A stretch of DNA of 64,000 nucleotides from Ambrosia x helenae (GCA_030844895.1 CM061227.1:110414238-110478237), one strand, 5' to 3'. Shown: positions 44,986-56,734, counted from the stretch's first letter. The notes: generated by a model from the letters alone, not told the origin. Numbers and translations: made by a program.

Positions 44986-45440
44986 TTTTGACGGTTGTTG
45001 AGAGGGTTCCGGCGGATTACGCTCCATCCACCCTTATATTTTGAACTTTGATATTTTATAAGTGGAAAATATGTACACTGTGTATTTTGGATGTGTGTGA
45101 AAACCTTTTATCCTTAATGAAATAAGTCTTCATGTTTAAGGTTTGTCATAAATATGTTTTAAGGGTAAATTGGTTTGTTAAGATAAAATTCAACTGAAGT
45201 TTTAACACTAGTCAAAAGAAAGAGTAACTTGGTAACAAACTATAACATAAATGATAAATTGTGTAATCAAGGAGGAATAATACAATTCCCTAGGAATTGT
45301 ATCAACGTGAAGTTGAAACAAATGTAAGTTTTGCTTTAATGTAATAATAATGTCGATTGAACATGGTATGGTGTTTTGAAACTTTATTCTTAACTAGTTG
45401 TATAGGCCACTACTATAACTACATACGCAATGCCAATAAA
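44986..45440. other. spacer
   Basis: No gene or transposon terminus recognised. Flanks the palindrome on one side and the array fragment on the other. Confidence 0.4.
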
Positions 45441-45449
45441 GATAATAAA

Positions 45450-45665
45450 ATAAAGGTCACACACCGTCTCTTCTTCTTTGATCTTCAAACAATTATCCAA
45501 ATCAAAAGTAGGGAAAACATACGAAATTACAGCCAGGAACACACAGATTTGAAAGGTGGAAAATTGCAGCCATTGGAAATGCAATGGTTGTGTTGCACAT
45601 TCTAGTGCAAACTTGAGACCATCACTCGTACTCAAAACCTTGGGCTTGAGTCTGCATTGCTTTCA
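45450..45665 (-). pseudogene. array-associated fragment, second copy
   Basis: Relative of 9440-9665, located in the same position just downstream of a tRNA-Thr. The frames are closed by stops. Confidence 0.4.
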
Positions 45666-45692
45666 TTTGTACTTGATAAAACATATAAAACT

Positions 45693-45765
45693 GCTTTCAT
45701 TGAGAGTCGAACTCAAGACCTCCCGCTTACTAAACGGGTGCTCTAACCAACTGAGCTATGAAAGC
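45693..45765 (-). tRNA. trnT-AGU: tRNA-Thr(AGT), copy c
   Basis: Same cloverleaf as copy a; the T-loop is TTCGACT. A four-T terminator follows, the shortest of the set. CAACTT immediately upstream. Confidence 0.94.
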
Positions 45766-45879
45766 AAGTTGACTAAAATTGCGAAGTTCCCTTATTTATC
45801 TTATTAAATTATCGTTCTCCATTACTACAAATCCAAAAAAGTGGATAAGGGTGCACTGCTTCATCAGTATCAGACTATC

Positions 45880-46740
45880 AGTCCCTGTTGTCTTACACTC
45901 TTACTGCAATAGGAAAGGGTGGAGCATGGAAATAAGGTCAAGCGCAAGCCAGTTTCGAGGTTGTTTTATTCTTGGGTTTGTAAAACATCCATGGGTTTAA
46001 CCCTATAAGACTTTGACCCAGGTACCGAAAAGTTGACCATGAGCTAGTGATTTGTTTAAGGCTCAAACCCAGAAAGTACATTTCTGCCTACATTTCCTGT
46101 TATGCAACTTTGTCTTAGTTTGTTGATAAAATTCAAATAATTCAGTGGTTACTGCTGGATGTTCCCAATACGCACCTGTCTTCTCTTAAAATACCTGGTA
46201 AAAGTCAAAAGAATAGCTTATGAAACTTGTTTTATGGTGACATAGATTTGTTCGGAATGATTTAAGAAAGCAGGTTGTTTGTCTAAAGAGCAAATGAGCA
46301 TTTGATCTAGAACATATCAAATCCAGCCAACCTTGGTGTCAAAACCTTTGCCTGTATGCCTATTGTTACAACGCCTTGTGCCTAATATGTAATAACCACT
46401 CTCTTTCGGGAAGGTGGGTATAGTCCTTGTTCAAACGGTGAATCAGTGACATCAAGAGAAGTGATGGGATGGATTAAATATCACAATTCATGATCGCCCA
46501 CAAAACGTTTTGAAGAAAGCTTCGATCTTGATCACAAAAAATAGCTTTTCATTATCATCATTATCTTGATTATTGAACAAGATGAAGATGAACATACGAT
46601 GACGATGATAGTTACCAATACACTTGTGACATTCTGATTCAAACTATTGAATTGATCAATTATCCAGGCGGAAGTAACAAAGAAACTACTGCAAGCGGCT
46701 CACACAAGAGATCATCCCCAGGTCATAGTTTTAGTGTGTG
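45880..46740 (-). pseudogene. FUT pseudogene A
   Basis: Follows the intact FUT from its C-terminal part (GGGTGGAGCATGGAAAT, AGTTGACCATGAGCTAGTGA, AGTACATTTCTGCCTACA) through the middle (GTTTTGAAGAAAGCTTCGAT) to the VLLVDRG area. Many indels and stops. Intron-like sequence and a possible exon-1 relic (47767-47822, interrupted by the transposon at 47349) continue to the right. Confidence 0.85.
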
Positions 46741-47340
46741 TAATTATCGAACCTAGCAATGACATTAAAGTCATCAAAAACCCTTTTTTGTAAGATGCAA
46801 CCCAATTCGTTGGTGATGCCTGATGCACCATGATCTCATGCCATAACCAATTTCAAGCAAACCTAATACTAAATAAGGAAATTTGTCTACAAGCTCATGC
46901 TCCGATTCTAAATTACTGATCATCCAAACTGTACTCAATGAACCTTCATTTACATTACGGGCAAATGAAAAAGCTTACTTCTAGTTCTAAAATAGATGTA
47001 TATAGCTCTGATATGATATGCTATGCTAGATTTGATCGTTTCAGTTTGAACAAATTATAATGATACCAAAGTAATCTAAACAAGTGATTGTGGTGCACTA
47101 AATTTGATTTATACAACTACACACACAGGGGCGCGTTCAAATGAGAACCACTAAATATCTGAATATTACTTTACTCAACTAGTGCCAGTGAATACACCCT
47201 TTGTTGAATCATTAATGCTTATAACATATTCAAGAGTAAACACATTAATTAACTCGTAATACACTACAAAGTACAGAGTAATATTATAGTACATTCATTA
47301 ACAAACACATATATTGAGTGGTAAATAAACTGATTCCTAA
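46741..47340. other. intron and 5' flank relic of FUT pseudogene A
   Basis: Shares blocks with the intron region of pseudogene Z (ACCATGATCYCATTCCATAA-type, GGAAATTTGTCTACAAGYT, AGCTT..TTCTAGT..TTCTAAAA). No independent gene is seen. Confidence 0.55.
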
Positions 47341-47348
47341 TGCCACAT

Positions 47349-47762
47349 CATAGTCGTTAAAAGCCATCACCTCTTGCGCCTTGGCCCATTTTTTAGGCGA
47401 GGCGACGCATTTGCGCTTTGAGTCGAGGAAATTGTGCTTTAATTCTCCATATGATGGTTTAGACGCAGATTTCATCTAGATTCCCAAATTCCGGAGAGTT
47501 TCCAACCAAATTCGTTAAATTATGGCTAGATTCCAGCCAGATTTCTACTTTAATCTAAGGAAAACTACTTTTATATACTAATACATCAATGTTTTAAAAC
47601 TTTTGATACTAACTATATGAAAAATAGTATTATTTTAATATATTTTTACTCTATTTTCTTTGTTCGCTTTTTTATCTCAGGCCCTCGCTTTTTTTTTTTT
47701 GCGCCTTGCGCCTAGGCCCCAGGCGAGGCCTATGCGCCTTGAGTGCGCCTTTAAGAACTATG
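47349..47762. mobile_element. MITE-like repeat with CATAGT / ACTATG ends and GCGCC blocks
   Basis: 8-9-bp duplication TGCCACAT(C) at 47341 and 47763. Imperfect inverted ends CATAGTCGTTAAAAGCC and GCCTTTAAGAACTATG. Inside, GC-rich runs (TGCGCCTTGCGCCTAGGCCC) contrast with AT-rich sequence. A relative lies inverted at 59503-59890. A 9-bp duplication would fit a Mutator-type origin. Confidence 0.75.
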
Positions 47763-47844
47763 TGCCACATCATCTCCAAAATCCAAAAGCTACCTAAAAG
47801 TTTCAATGTCTGAGAATCTGAGATTAAAAATACGCCAAAAAAGT

Positions 47845-47917
47845 GCTTTCATTGAGATTTGAACTCAAGACCTCCCGCTTACTAAACGGGTGCTCTAACC
47901 AACTGAGCTATGAAAGC
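47845..47917 (-). tRNA. trnT-AGU: tRNA-Thr(AGT), copy d
   Basis: 73 nt, anticodon AGT, T-loop TTCAAAT (A at position 57, still within TTCRA). Six-T terminator, CAACTT... upstream (AACTT here). First of a tRNA pair 203 bases apart. Confidence 0.94.
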
Positions 47918-48120
47918 AAGTTATGATACTCCCCTATATTTCCTTTTCATTTCTATCTAATTATCCTTCTCCACCACAAAAGAATGGATAAGGGTGCACT
48001 ACAATGTGTTTGCATATGTTATCTAAAACTGCCCTACAAGATTACTATATTTCTAGCCATAACTTTACAAATCAACAGTTGCTGAGATAAAAAAAAAAAA
48101 CAAAAAAGAACATAAAAACT

Positions 48121-48193
48121 GCTTTCATTGAGAATTGAACTCAAGACCTCCCGCTTACTAAACGGGTGCTCTAACCATCTGAGCTATGAAAGC
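48121..48193 (-). tRNA. trnT-AGU: tRNA-Thr(AGT), copy e
   Basis: 73 nt, anticodon AGT. The D-loop reads AGATGGTTA instead of AGTTGGTTA (second subtype). T-loop TTCAATT, five-T terminator. Confidence 0.94.
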
Positions 48194-48379
48194 AAGTTGA
48201 TATACAACCCCTACATCCCCTTTTCAATTTTTTAAACTCTCATTTCCCACCACAGGAAGTGGATCAGGTTGCAATGGTGCACTACACGTTGGCAACCATA
48301 AGACGATTACAAGTCTAGTCTTGATTTAAAACATGATATATCAATTGGAACACCTTGAATGCATGTATACCATAACTAC

Positions 48380-50000
48380 TAAGACGGTGGAACAAGGAAG
48401 CAGGGTTCGATTGACAAGGCACAGGCGCAAGCCATATTCAGGATTGTTAACTTCTTTCATTCCTGGGTTTGTAAAAGAAACATGGGTTTAAGCATCCCAA
48501 GACTTTGAGCCATGTACCCAAAAGTGGACGATAAACTAGTAATATATACAACAGTAAAACCTAGTAAGTACATTTCTGCCCACCCTTTCCTGTTATGCAT
48601 CACCTTTTAGGTTGTCAATAAATTTCAACCAATTCAGCGGTTAGTGTTAGATGTTCCCAATACAAATCACTTATTCTCTCAAAATACTTGGAGCTTAAAG
48701 AAACCAAAAGAACAGCTTTCAAATTTTGTTTTCTGGTGAGGTGATAAAATTTGGTTGGGTTGATTTATCGAAGCAGGTTGTTGTCTATAAAGGAGCTGAG
48801 TATTTGATCTAGATCACAACAAAACAGGCCAACCTGGATGTCAAAAATCCTTAACTAAATGCCTATTGTTATATCCCACATGCCCAAAAAAGAAAAGATA
48901 CCCACATGCCCAAATGTGCGTAATCTGTCTTTCTCAATCAGGCAGAATTGGCGGCATAGGGTTTAAGACCTAAAAGCCATAGAAAGTGCAAATCGATCCG
49001 CTGCAGGAAATCAGTAAAAAGGTGGGTTTTTTTTTACCTCGGATCTCGTTCGTCTCGGCAAATCTGGTCGAGAGGAGGAAGAGACCATCAGGCAGAATTG
49101 GCGGCATAAATGCAAATCGATCGCCTACAGGAAATCAGTAAGCGGCGGTAATGGGTGGTGGGAAGGTGTGCGATAGGTTTATTTTAGGGAAAGAAGAGCA
49201 CTGTGATGAAGATACGTGATGCTCTCTACAGTTATTGATGGTCTCTCGAATGTGTAGAAGATGGAAGCAGGTTGTTGTCTATAAAGGAGCTGAGTATTTG
49301 ATCTAGATCACAACGAAACAGCCAACCTGGATGCCAAAAATTCTTAACTAAACGCCTATTGTTATATCCACCTACCCAAAAAGTGAAACCCTGTTTCATT
49401 TTAAGGAAAGAGGGTGTTTACTATTTAGTTCTTGGCACATGGTGGAATCAAGGAAAGTGATGCAGACAGAACAAATTATCGAATTTCATGATTGGAAGAG
49501 AAGTTTTGATCTTTATCACAAAAGAATAGCTTTTCAATATTATCATAATCATGAACCACATGAAGATGTGCATACGGCGACGATGAATTATTTGAAATCC
49601 CTAGTGCATTACTGAAACATTCGAGACGTTTCCAATATAAACCTGAGTTGATCAATTATCGGGCGGAAGTAATCAAGAAGCTTCTGAAAAGCGAAAACAA
49701 TTCACCTAACAGATTGTCTAGGTCTATTAAAGTCATCAAAAACCATTCTGGTAATATGCATATTGATTCGGTGGGGGAGCCGATGTACACCATGATCCCA
49801 TACAAGTAAGTTAATGGTCTAATTCAAAACAAACAACAGATACTTCATTGTTTACAAGTAATAATAAAGAAGAAATATAAAAGCAAGTGATTGAAATGCA
49901 TTAATTAATACAACATGTATACCTCTGCTCTGTTGATGCACCGTCGTCTCCGAGATCGAAAAAGCTTGAATGAAAGTCCTGTTCAGGGCAGCACGTTGTC
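48380..50000 (-). pseudogene. FUT pseudogene B with internal duplications
   Basis: C-terminal blocks (ACTTTGAGCCATGTACCC, AAGTACATTTCTGCCCAC) at 48500-48590 and central blocks lead to the VLLVDRG area near 49690. An exon-1-like relic (CGTCGTCTCCGAGATCGAAA) lies near 49940. A segment is present twice (48770-48890 and 49264-49382). The 380-base spacer between has its own duplication (48938-49025 and 49088-49145, AGGCAGAATTGGCGGCATA). Not translatable. Confidence 0.83.
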
Positions 50001-50109
50001 CTCTGATTGATCAGAGCGTCGGTGACTTGTAGTTTGGGATCAATTAAATCTAGGGTTCTATTAACCCCCAAATTAACTTATGCATGTGACTTTGCGTCAA
50101 TTTATTTAT

Positions 50110-50640
50110 GTTTCTAGGATTAAACACGAAGCGTATTGGTTGGTGCTCAAAAGGGCGACAAGACCGGATTTGGAAATGGCTAGGTGGTTTGAGTTTCCTA
50201 TTATCGATAATGGTTAGTTCGTTAAATGTATTGTTTGTAGGGGTGCGACTAGAGCCGTGTTAAGTTGTGGTGTTTGTAATTGTAGTGTTCAGGTAGTTTC
50301 TGGCTTAATGGGTTTATGGTCGAATTTTGTAATGTGTTGGTATGTTAATAAAGTTTTGTTTGTTTGTAGCAGGGCAAGTGGCCCGGAAAGCAGAGGTAAA
50401 GAAGGTAGAAAAACATGCTAAAGCCTGCGAGGAGAACCAACACGTTTTTGTACCATTGGCTTTTGATACCTTTGGCTCATTGGCACCGGAGGCTATCCGT
50501 TTCCTGACCAGGGTTCAGCGGGTTATTCATAGTAGTGTCTCGGCTTCGGGTGGGTAGGGTTACGTTTTTAGTATATTAGGATTTGCTATTCAGAAAGGGG
50601 TGGCGGCGCAGCTTGTTGCCCGCCTACCCGTTATCTTGAT
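50110..50640 (+). pseudogene. second copy of the repeated (retro)element C-terminus
   Basis: 50368-50640 matches 9850-10132 at protein level (ENQHVFVPLAFDTFGSLAPE, FLTRVQRVIHS, then GFAIQKGVAAQLVARLPVI) with a TAG after SASGG. A possible preceding exon, 50115-50214 (EAYWLVLKRATRPDLEMARW), ends at a GT, and an AG lies just before 50368. Parent protein not identified. Confidence 0.5.
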
Positions 50641-50649
50641 GTAATTTTC

Positions 50650-51245
50650 TTTGTCCTGGAATGAACATAACTTTATGTAAATTAAAAAAAATTGTTACAT
50701 CTCAATTCTTGCTCAATTTATATTTTTGTATTCGGTAGGATTCGTGCGCGCAGTTCGTTGCCTGTTTGCTTGACATTATACTCTAATAGGTTTTTAGGAG
50801 ATGTTATAACTTTGAAATATGTATTCAATCTAATAGGCTTTCATTCTTGGATCTTTTGCATTAAGGTGTAAGCGGTTCGGTTATAAGAAAAAAAAAAAGG
50901 ATGGTTCAATTGACGAGTCTTCTATCTTGTTGGCTCATTTAGAAAGCTTGGAATGAAGCATTGTTCTCAAACATGAGGTTAGGAGTGGCAAAAATGGACT
51001 AACATTAAAGCTCTAGGTTTTTTTATGGGTGAAAAAACGTTCTAAGATTGGACCACTCGAATAGTCTCATTGGTGTAATTTTAGTTTTGATGTCTGTTAA
51101 TGGTCTCATTGGTGTAATTTTAATTTTGATGTCTGTTAATTGTCTCATTGGTCCAATTTTAGTTCTGATGGTTGTTAATGGTCTCATTGGTATAATTTAA
51201 TGGTCTCATTGGTATAATTTTAGTTTTGATATCTAGTAATGGCAA
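50650..51245. other. spacer with short direct repeats
   Basis: Four to five diverged copies of a 40-45-base unit (GTCTCATTGGTGTAATTTTA, TTTTGATGTCTGTTAATG) lie at 51060-51240. Otherwise nothing is recognised. Confidence 0.6.
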
Positions 51246-51247
51246 TG

Positions 51248-51321
51248 TTGTAGACCTCGTTAGGCGCTAGTCGGCCGGTGGGGTGTCGACTAGGGATTAA
51301 TCAGGATTAATCAGATTGGAT

Positions 51322-51353
<32 letters not shown>

Positions 51354-52560
51354 TCCAAATTTATACATATATAATGCTAATTTTATACCTTATATGTATA
51401 AATTTAGAAGTTTAGGGGCCAAATATAAACAAATGAATATAGAGGGGGTGGGGGTTAAATATAAACAAATGAATATAGAGGGGTGGGGGGTTAAATATTA
51501 AAATACCTAAACTTAAATAACCCTAGTCACCTCCATCGTTCACCATATCCCGTTTTTCCTCCCTGTTCATTCTTTCATCGTAAGGAACCATCAGACGCAA
51601 CTAGGGTTCATGGAGTTTCATCGATTTTGATTCTAAATCATGGATGATCATCCAATTCTGAGGTAAAAACTTGTTTTATTTGATCGATTTGCTCTAGTTT
51701 TGACCCGTTCGAATTCATTTTTTTTACCTAATTTTGAGTTTTTTTAGGTTTGACTAGGGCTGCAAACGAACCGAACGAACACGAACAAGGCCTTGTTCGT
51801 GTTCGTTTGTTAAGGAATTTGTGTGTTCATGAACAGTTCATGAACACTTACCGAACAAGTTTTTTTGTCCGTGTTCATTTGTTAAGAGAACACTCGTGTT
51901 CGTGTTCGTTTATGTTCGTTTGTTAAGTTTGTTCACGAACGCACACGAACATTAATGAGCACAAACAAGTGTTTATGAACACAAACGAACACAAAGAAAT
52001 GTTCATGAACGAAAACAAACATAAATAAATCTATATTAACTTTCGATAAGAACGAAACATATACTTAGCAGTGAGCGTGAAGACTAAAAGTAGGGTTATT
52101 GATCTCATATAGTCATATATTTACCTGCATAAATTATTTGTTTATTTATTTATTTAGGTAAAATAAATAAAAATAAAAGAATATAAACAATTTAAAACCT
52201 ATTAAACTATTGAACACAAACGAACATGTTACCGAACGTTCACGAACATAAACGAACGAACGCGGCCTCTGTTCGTGTTCGTTCATTTAACTAAACGAAC
52301 GAAATTTTTTGTTCGTGTTCGTTCATTTATTAAACGAACGAACACAAACGAACTTCCCGCCAAACGGTTCATGAACTGTTCGCTGAAAGTTCAGTTCGTT
52401 TGCAGCCCTGGGTTTGACTATGAACAATTTGGTCCGACTAATCGGTGATTAATCGTGACACCGATTAAGTGAGTGATTAGCCCAAAATTAATCAGTAAAG
52501 TGAGGACTAGCAATTAATCACCGATTAATCGATGATTAATCGGGATTTTTACAACCTTGA
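51248..52560. repeat. repeat with GATTAATC blocks enclosing a MITE
   Basis: GTAGACCTCGTTAGGCGC...GGATTAATCAG at the left and ACCGATTAATCGATGATTAA...TTTACAACC at the right form loosely inverted ends. Two copies of a 50-base unit (AAATATAAACAAATGAATAT followed by AGAGGGG) lie at 51420-51482. Superfamily unclear. Confidence 0.45.
51756..52410. mobile_element. hAT-like MITE, AGGGCTGCAAACGAAC ends
   Basis: Inverted ends AGGGCTGCAAACGAACCGAA and GTTCGTTTGCAGCCCTG. They are flanked by GGTTTGAC (8 bp, hAT-like, if the element starts at the shared T) or GGTTTGACT (9 bp) at 51747 and 52411. The interior is built of many GAACACGAAC/GTTCGTGTTC units and has no coding sequence. Confidence 0.85.
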
Positions 52561-52935
52561 TTAATGATATCATCGGACTCTACCTTATTGCTAGGCTTTT
52601 TATAAAATTGCCTGTCAAAGAAGAGTTTAATAGACTTTCAAGCAGTTCGTTTAGTAACATTGCGGTTCATTTGAAGAACTACTTGTGAAATCATGGTAAA
52701 CTCTATCTTTTTGAGATGAAAGGCTGAGGAAAACTTTTTAACTTTGACTATCAACTTTCCGATTTTGTGATTTGTATGTAGATTGCAGGTGGTGTTACTG
52801 CTTTAGCTCCTAACTTGTAGATTCTTGTTAATAAAAGATTATGTTTATGCTCAACAAATATTTAATGTATTTTTTATTTACAAAAGTGAAAATCAATGAT
52901 TTTATCATGTGTTTAATGCTTGATTAAAGAAAGAT

Positions 52936-53166
52936 AACTAAGAGCATGTGTAATGAGGTATTATGATATTGTCCCATAATGCCTTTCCAACAAATAAAAC
53001 CCTCCACGTGGAAAGTGCAACATGATACCTCTCTTCGGCATTTTTATTTTCACGGCTCAAACCATTTTTTAAAGGATCATAATGCCCCAAGGGGCAGTGT
53101 GTGGGCGTTATGAGGCTTGAAGGGGGGAAATAACGCTCAATTTGAGCACCCCTCCAGGTGGTCTAA
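52936..53166. mobile_element. possible MITE (GAGCATGTGTAATG type)
   Basis: Inverted features GTGTAATGAGGTATTATGA and GGCGTTATGAGGC are of the kind found in short plant MITEs. Ends and TSD are not resolved. Confidence 0.3.
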
Positions 53167-53239
53167 GTAATCTTATATTAAGTGATTCATATGTACATCA
53201 TACAATGAAGTCACACTTAAAACTACACATTTTTCACAA

Positions 53240-53480
53240 ATTAAAAGGAACTATATGTCATCACAGGTTTATCCTGATAGTCAGTGAAGTCCTCCATAAG
53301 ATTTCCCTCTAGAAAGCTCTCAGGTTCAACTCTGGGCGTTAGGGGGACGGGGCACAACCAGAATTGGTCACGAGTACCCTACTACCAGCATGATAACACC
53401 GCCACCGATGGCGCTGGTAGTGGATCCGTGAACCGTTTCCTAGTTGTAGTTAACGGACGGTTTCACTGAATTTATCTCTC
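53240..53480 (+). mobile_element. possible SINE fragment
   Basis: GATAGTCAGTGAAGTCC as weak box A and CAGGTTCAACTCTG as good box B, about 45 bases apart, followed by about 150 bases of body. No TSD found. Confidence 0.3.
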
Positions 53481-53611
53481 CTCATTAATAAAAAAAACTA
53501 TGCCTTTAATAAATTACATACTTGTCATCCTTCTAGAATCCGATCAATGAAGAACCAAGAACAAAGAACAAAGAATGAAGGAGAAGAAGAAGCTTTTAGA
53601 AGAAGGGAGAA

Positions 53612-53613
53612 GA

Positions 53614-53656
<43 letters not shown>
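53612..53656 (+). repeat. (AAT)n microsatellite
   Basis: About 14 units of AAT. It causes a poly-Asn stretch in a chance open frame at 53547-53819. Confidence 0.95.
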
Positions 53657-53657
<1 letters not shown>

Positions 53658-53819
53658 GTTGAGAAAGTACGTGAGCCGCAAAGAGTTGGGTTTTTGAATT
53701 ATTTGGAAAAGAAATATGTGTTTAATTTGGGGCCACTCGATCTATTATTATGTGTGAAAATAATTGATTGTTGGGTAAAGAATCAGTGGAATGTTGCCTC
53801 CAAAAAAGTGTTTCAGTGA

Positions 53820-54740
53820 AGGAAATCAGTGAAGTGATGTGGCAGTGCAGGATTGATAGAAATCAATGAAGTGAAAACATTTTCAGTGGAGCGTCCCTTC
53901 CACCCTCATGTCTCGATATAAAGGATATTATGCTTCAGCTTCTTAAAATGTATTTTGTATTAATAATTGATACGTACTATCAGTAAAGTGAGTTATCTTA
54001 ATCTTAAATTGTAATTAAAATGATCTTTGGTATGCCCCTAAAAAGCAAGATCATGCAAGACAATAACATTGTATAAGGGGAAACTAGGATTTTCTACAAT
54101 TTACCTAGCCCATAGATCATTCCAACTATTAAATAGGTTGGATACAGTTTCAAATTAAAGGTTTTCCAAATACTTTGAAGTCTTAGTTTTAACACGTAAA
54201 TAGTCATTCAAAAAATTTAATAGCTCAAGTTGCACCCAAAGTATAATATACATAGTATATATTATCATATACCATAAATTTTGCACCAAAATAAAAATTC
54301 AACAATATTTTAATTGGGTTTCTCAAGATGCTTAAATTTCACAAAATGCATTCATACACACCCTCTTTACCTTCTGGCAAAGATTTCAAGGAAAATAGAA
54401 GCTATGAAGATGCTTATGCTTTTTTTCTTCAGAGAAGACGGTATCCCATCAATATTTTATTAATAATGAAAAGATAAAATAAAAAAAATACAATAAGACT
54501 TAAATCACCTACACAAGAAAAAAAAAATACTACGACTCAATGAGCAAACATGAAAACCTGCCCATTGTAGAACAAACAAGTCCCAAACACTAAGAAAAAC
54601 AGCCATAAGGCCGCGCGCCCTGCATCCTCTAACTTAAACTAAACAAAGATAAACCTTAAATTGATAATAAGATAAGCCAAATCCAAAAGAAGCATAGCAG
54701 CCTATATACCGAAACAATAAGACTCCGGTATATAACAATA
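53820..54740. other. AT-rich spacer
   Basis: No gene, RNA or element ends recognised. A few short direct repeats (ATCAGTGAAGTG near 53826 and ATCAATGAAGTG near 53861). Confidence 0.4.
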
Positions 54741-54980
54741 TGGCTATGGCTATGGTTGTGTTGTGTCGCATTTCTAGTGCAAAGGGCGGCAATCATTCCC
54801 CACCACCATAAAAATTATGGATAAGGGTGCACAGCTATGCCATTGTATATGAACTGAAGGTTCATAAAATGTTAATGACACATTTTTTTAAATAAAAAAA
54901 GTATCTGCATGAGATGTTCAGATGTTCTAAATATTACCAGTTTCAGTCCCTGAGATTTAAAAAAAAAAAAGTCAAAAACT

Positions 54981-55053
54981 GCTTTCATTGAGATTCGAAC
55001 TCAAGACCTCCCGCTTACTAAACGGGTGCTCTAACCATCTGAGCTATGAAAGC
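54981..55053 (-). tRNA. trnT-AGU: tRNA-Thr(AGT), copy f
   Basis: 73 nt, anticodon AGT, second subtype D-loop (AGATGGTTA), T-loop TTCGAAT, five-T terminator, CAACTT upstream. Confidence 0.95.
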
Positions 55054-55239
55054 AAGTTGAGATACAACCCCTACATCCCCTTTTCAATTTTTTAAACTAT
55101 CATTTCCCACCACAGGAAGTGGATCAGGTTGCAATGGTGCACTGCATATTCCCACCACTATAAGACAGTTTACAATTCTAGCCTTGATATCAAACATCAC
55201 AACATATCAGAGAAACTGTTTCATTAGTATGCGTCCCTG

Positions 55240-56430
55240 TTGTCATATTGCCATCAAAAAACGATGGAGCATGGAAACAACATTCATTTGAGAATGCAAA
55301 GGTGCAAGCCGGATTCGGGGTTGTTTCATTCTTGGGTTCGTGCAGGATTCACTGGTTTAACCCTCCAAGACTTTTGAGCCACACACCAAAAGCTTGACCA
55401 TGGACTAGTGATTTACTTAGGAATAGCTCAAACCCAGTAAAGCACATTTCTGCCCACACTTTCTTGTTATGCTGCATTTTTTCCGTGCGTAGAAAAGCTT
55501 CAATCAGTTCAACGGTTACTGTTGGAAGTTCCCAATATACATGTCTAATTTTCTCAAAATACCCAGAGCTTAAAGAAGTCAAAAGAACAGATTCGGCCTT
55601 TTGTTTACTGGTAGACATAGCAAAACAGGCCAACCCAGGTGTCAAAACCCTTTGCTGAAAGGGTTATTGTTACAACCACTTGTGCTATATATGAATTTGA
55701 GTACCTCGTTACATGTCACCAGATCGGATTCATGGGGAAGAATAGGTTCCTGCCAAAAATGCGAAAACCCGTTTCTGATTCAAACTGTTGAACTGATGAA
55801 TTATTGGGGAACTGAGCAGAAGTAACCAACAAACTTCTGAAAATGGATCAAATTAGAGATCATCCAAGTCAAGACGATCGTTTTTGTGTGAGATTATTGA
55901 ACCTAACAATGACATTAAAGTCATCAAACCAATTCGTTGATCCCATTCCATAATCAATTTCAACCAAACCTAATACTAATAAAGGAAATTTGCCTACAAG
56001 TTAATTGTCTGATACTCTGATTCAAAACTACAGATCCTCTAAACCGTACTAAATGAACCTTTATTCTATTAGTATTTCTAGAACGGTTAACTTTAGATCT
56101 GATATATAGCATGTTCACTTATACTTCAGTCTTCACAAATTGTATATATAATACACTACAAATGCTCATTTCAGTTTATAGAATATATTTTTTTTGAACG
56201 GCTAAACCTTCACCCCCCTTTCACCCCAAATTATATACACCTCCCAGGGTTCGATCCCTGGTGTATTCCCCCAAGCACATGTAGTGCTACAACTGGGCTA
56301 TGACCCTGGTGGCGTTTATAGAATATATAATAATACAGAATCTAACGTAAAAGCAAATCAAAGCCTGTTGACCCCAAATGCAACTTCGTCTCCAAGATCC
56401 GAAAGGCTACCTAGACAGTTTTGTGCCTGA
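55240..56430 (-). pseudogene. FUT pseudogene C
   Basis: A frame of 98 codons at 55349-55645 still encodes recognisable motifs: VLLTSLSSGYFEKIRHVYWE, HNKKVWAEMCF and SLGGLN. These correspond to residues 338-421 of the intact FUT, with a deletion where FQPSHEGYQQ should be and a shifted WSTFGY stretch. The region further 5' is reduced and frameshifted. The SINE at 56189-56313 sits in its intron-like part, and an exon-1-like relic (TCGTCTCCAAGATCCGAAAG) lies near 56390. Confidence 0.87.
56189..56313 (-). mobile_element. tRNA-derived SINE with 15-bp TSD
   Basis: Direct repeats GTTTATAGAATATAT at 56174-56188 and 56314-56328. On the minus strand there is box A ATAGCCCAGTTGTAGCAC, box B GGGATCGAACCC, a short body and a tail GAACGG-type end with eight A (TTTTTTT on the plus strand at the left end). 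About 125 bp, the low end for plant SINEs. Confidence 0.85.
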
Positions 56431-56457
56431 GGTAAAACAAAAACTACTACAAAAAAT

Positions 56458-56530
56458 GCTTTCATTGAGAGTCGAACTCAAGACCTCCCGCTTACTAAAC
56501 GGGTGCTCTAACCAACTGAGCTATGAAAGC
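56458..56530 (-). tRNA. trnT-AGU: tRNA-Thr(AGT), copy g
   Basis: 73 nt, first subtype D-loop (AGTTGGTTA), T-loop TTCGACT, six-T terminator, CAACTT upstream. Confidence 0.95.
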
Positions 56531-56734
56531 AAGTTGTTGTACTCCCATACATTCCCTTTATATTTTACCAAATTATGGTTCCCACCACAAGAAATGGATA
56601 AGGGTGCACTAAAAAGTAAAAACAATGTGGTTGCATATGGTATCTAAAATGGCATATAAGATGTTATATTTCTAGCCATAACATCACTAATGAAATGTCC
56701 CTGAGATAAAAAAAAAAAAGGAGCATAAAAAATT

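Noticed and set aside
53547..53819. 90-codon frame with poly-Asn
   Set aside because: The Asn run is the (AAT)n microsatellite; the flanks show no homology or splice context.
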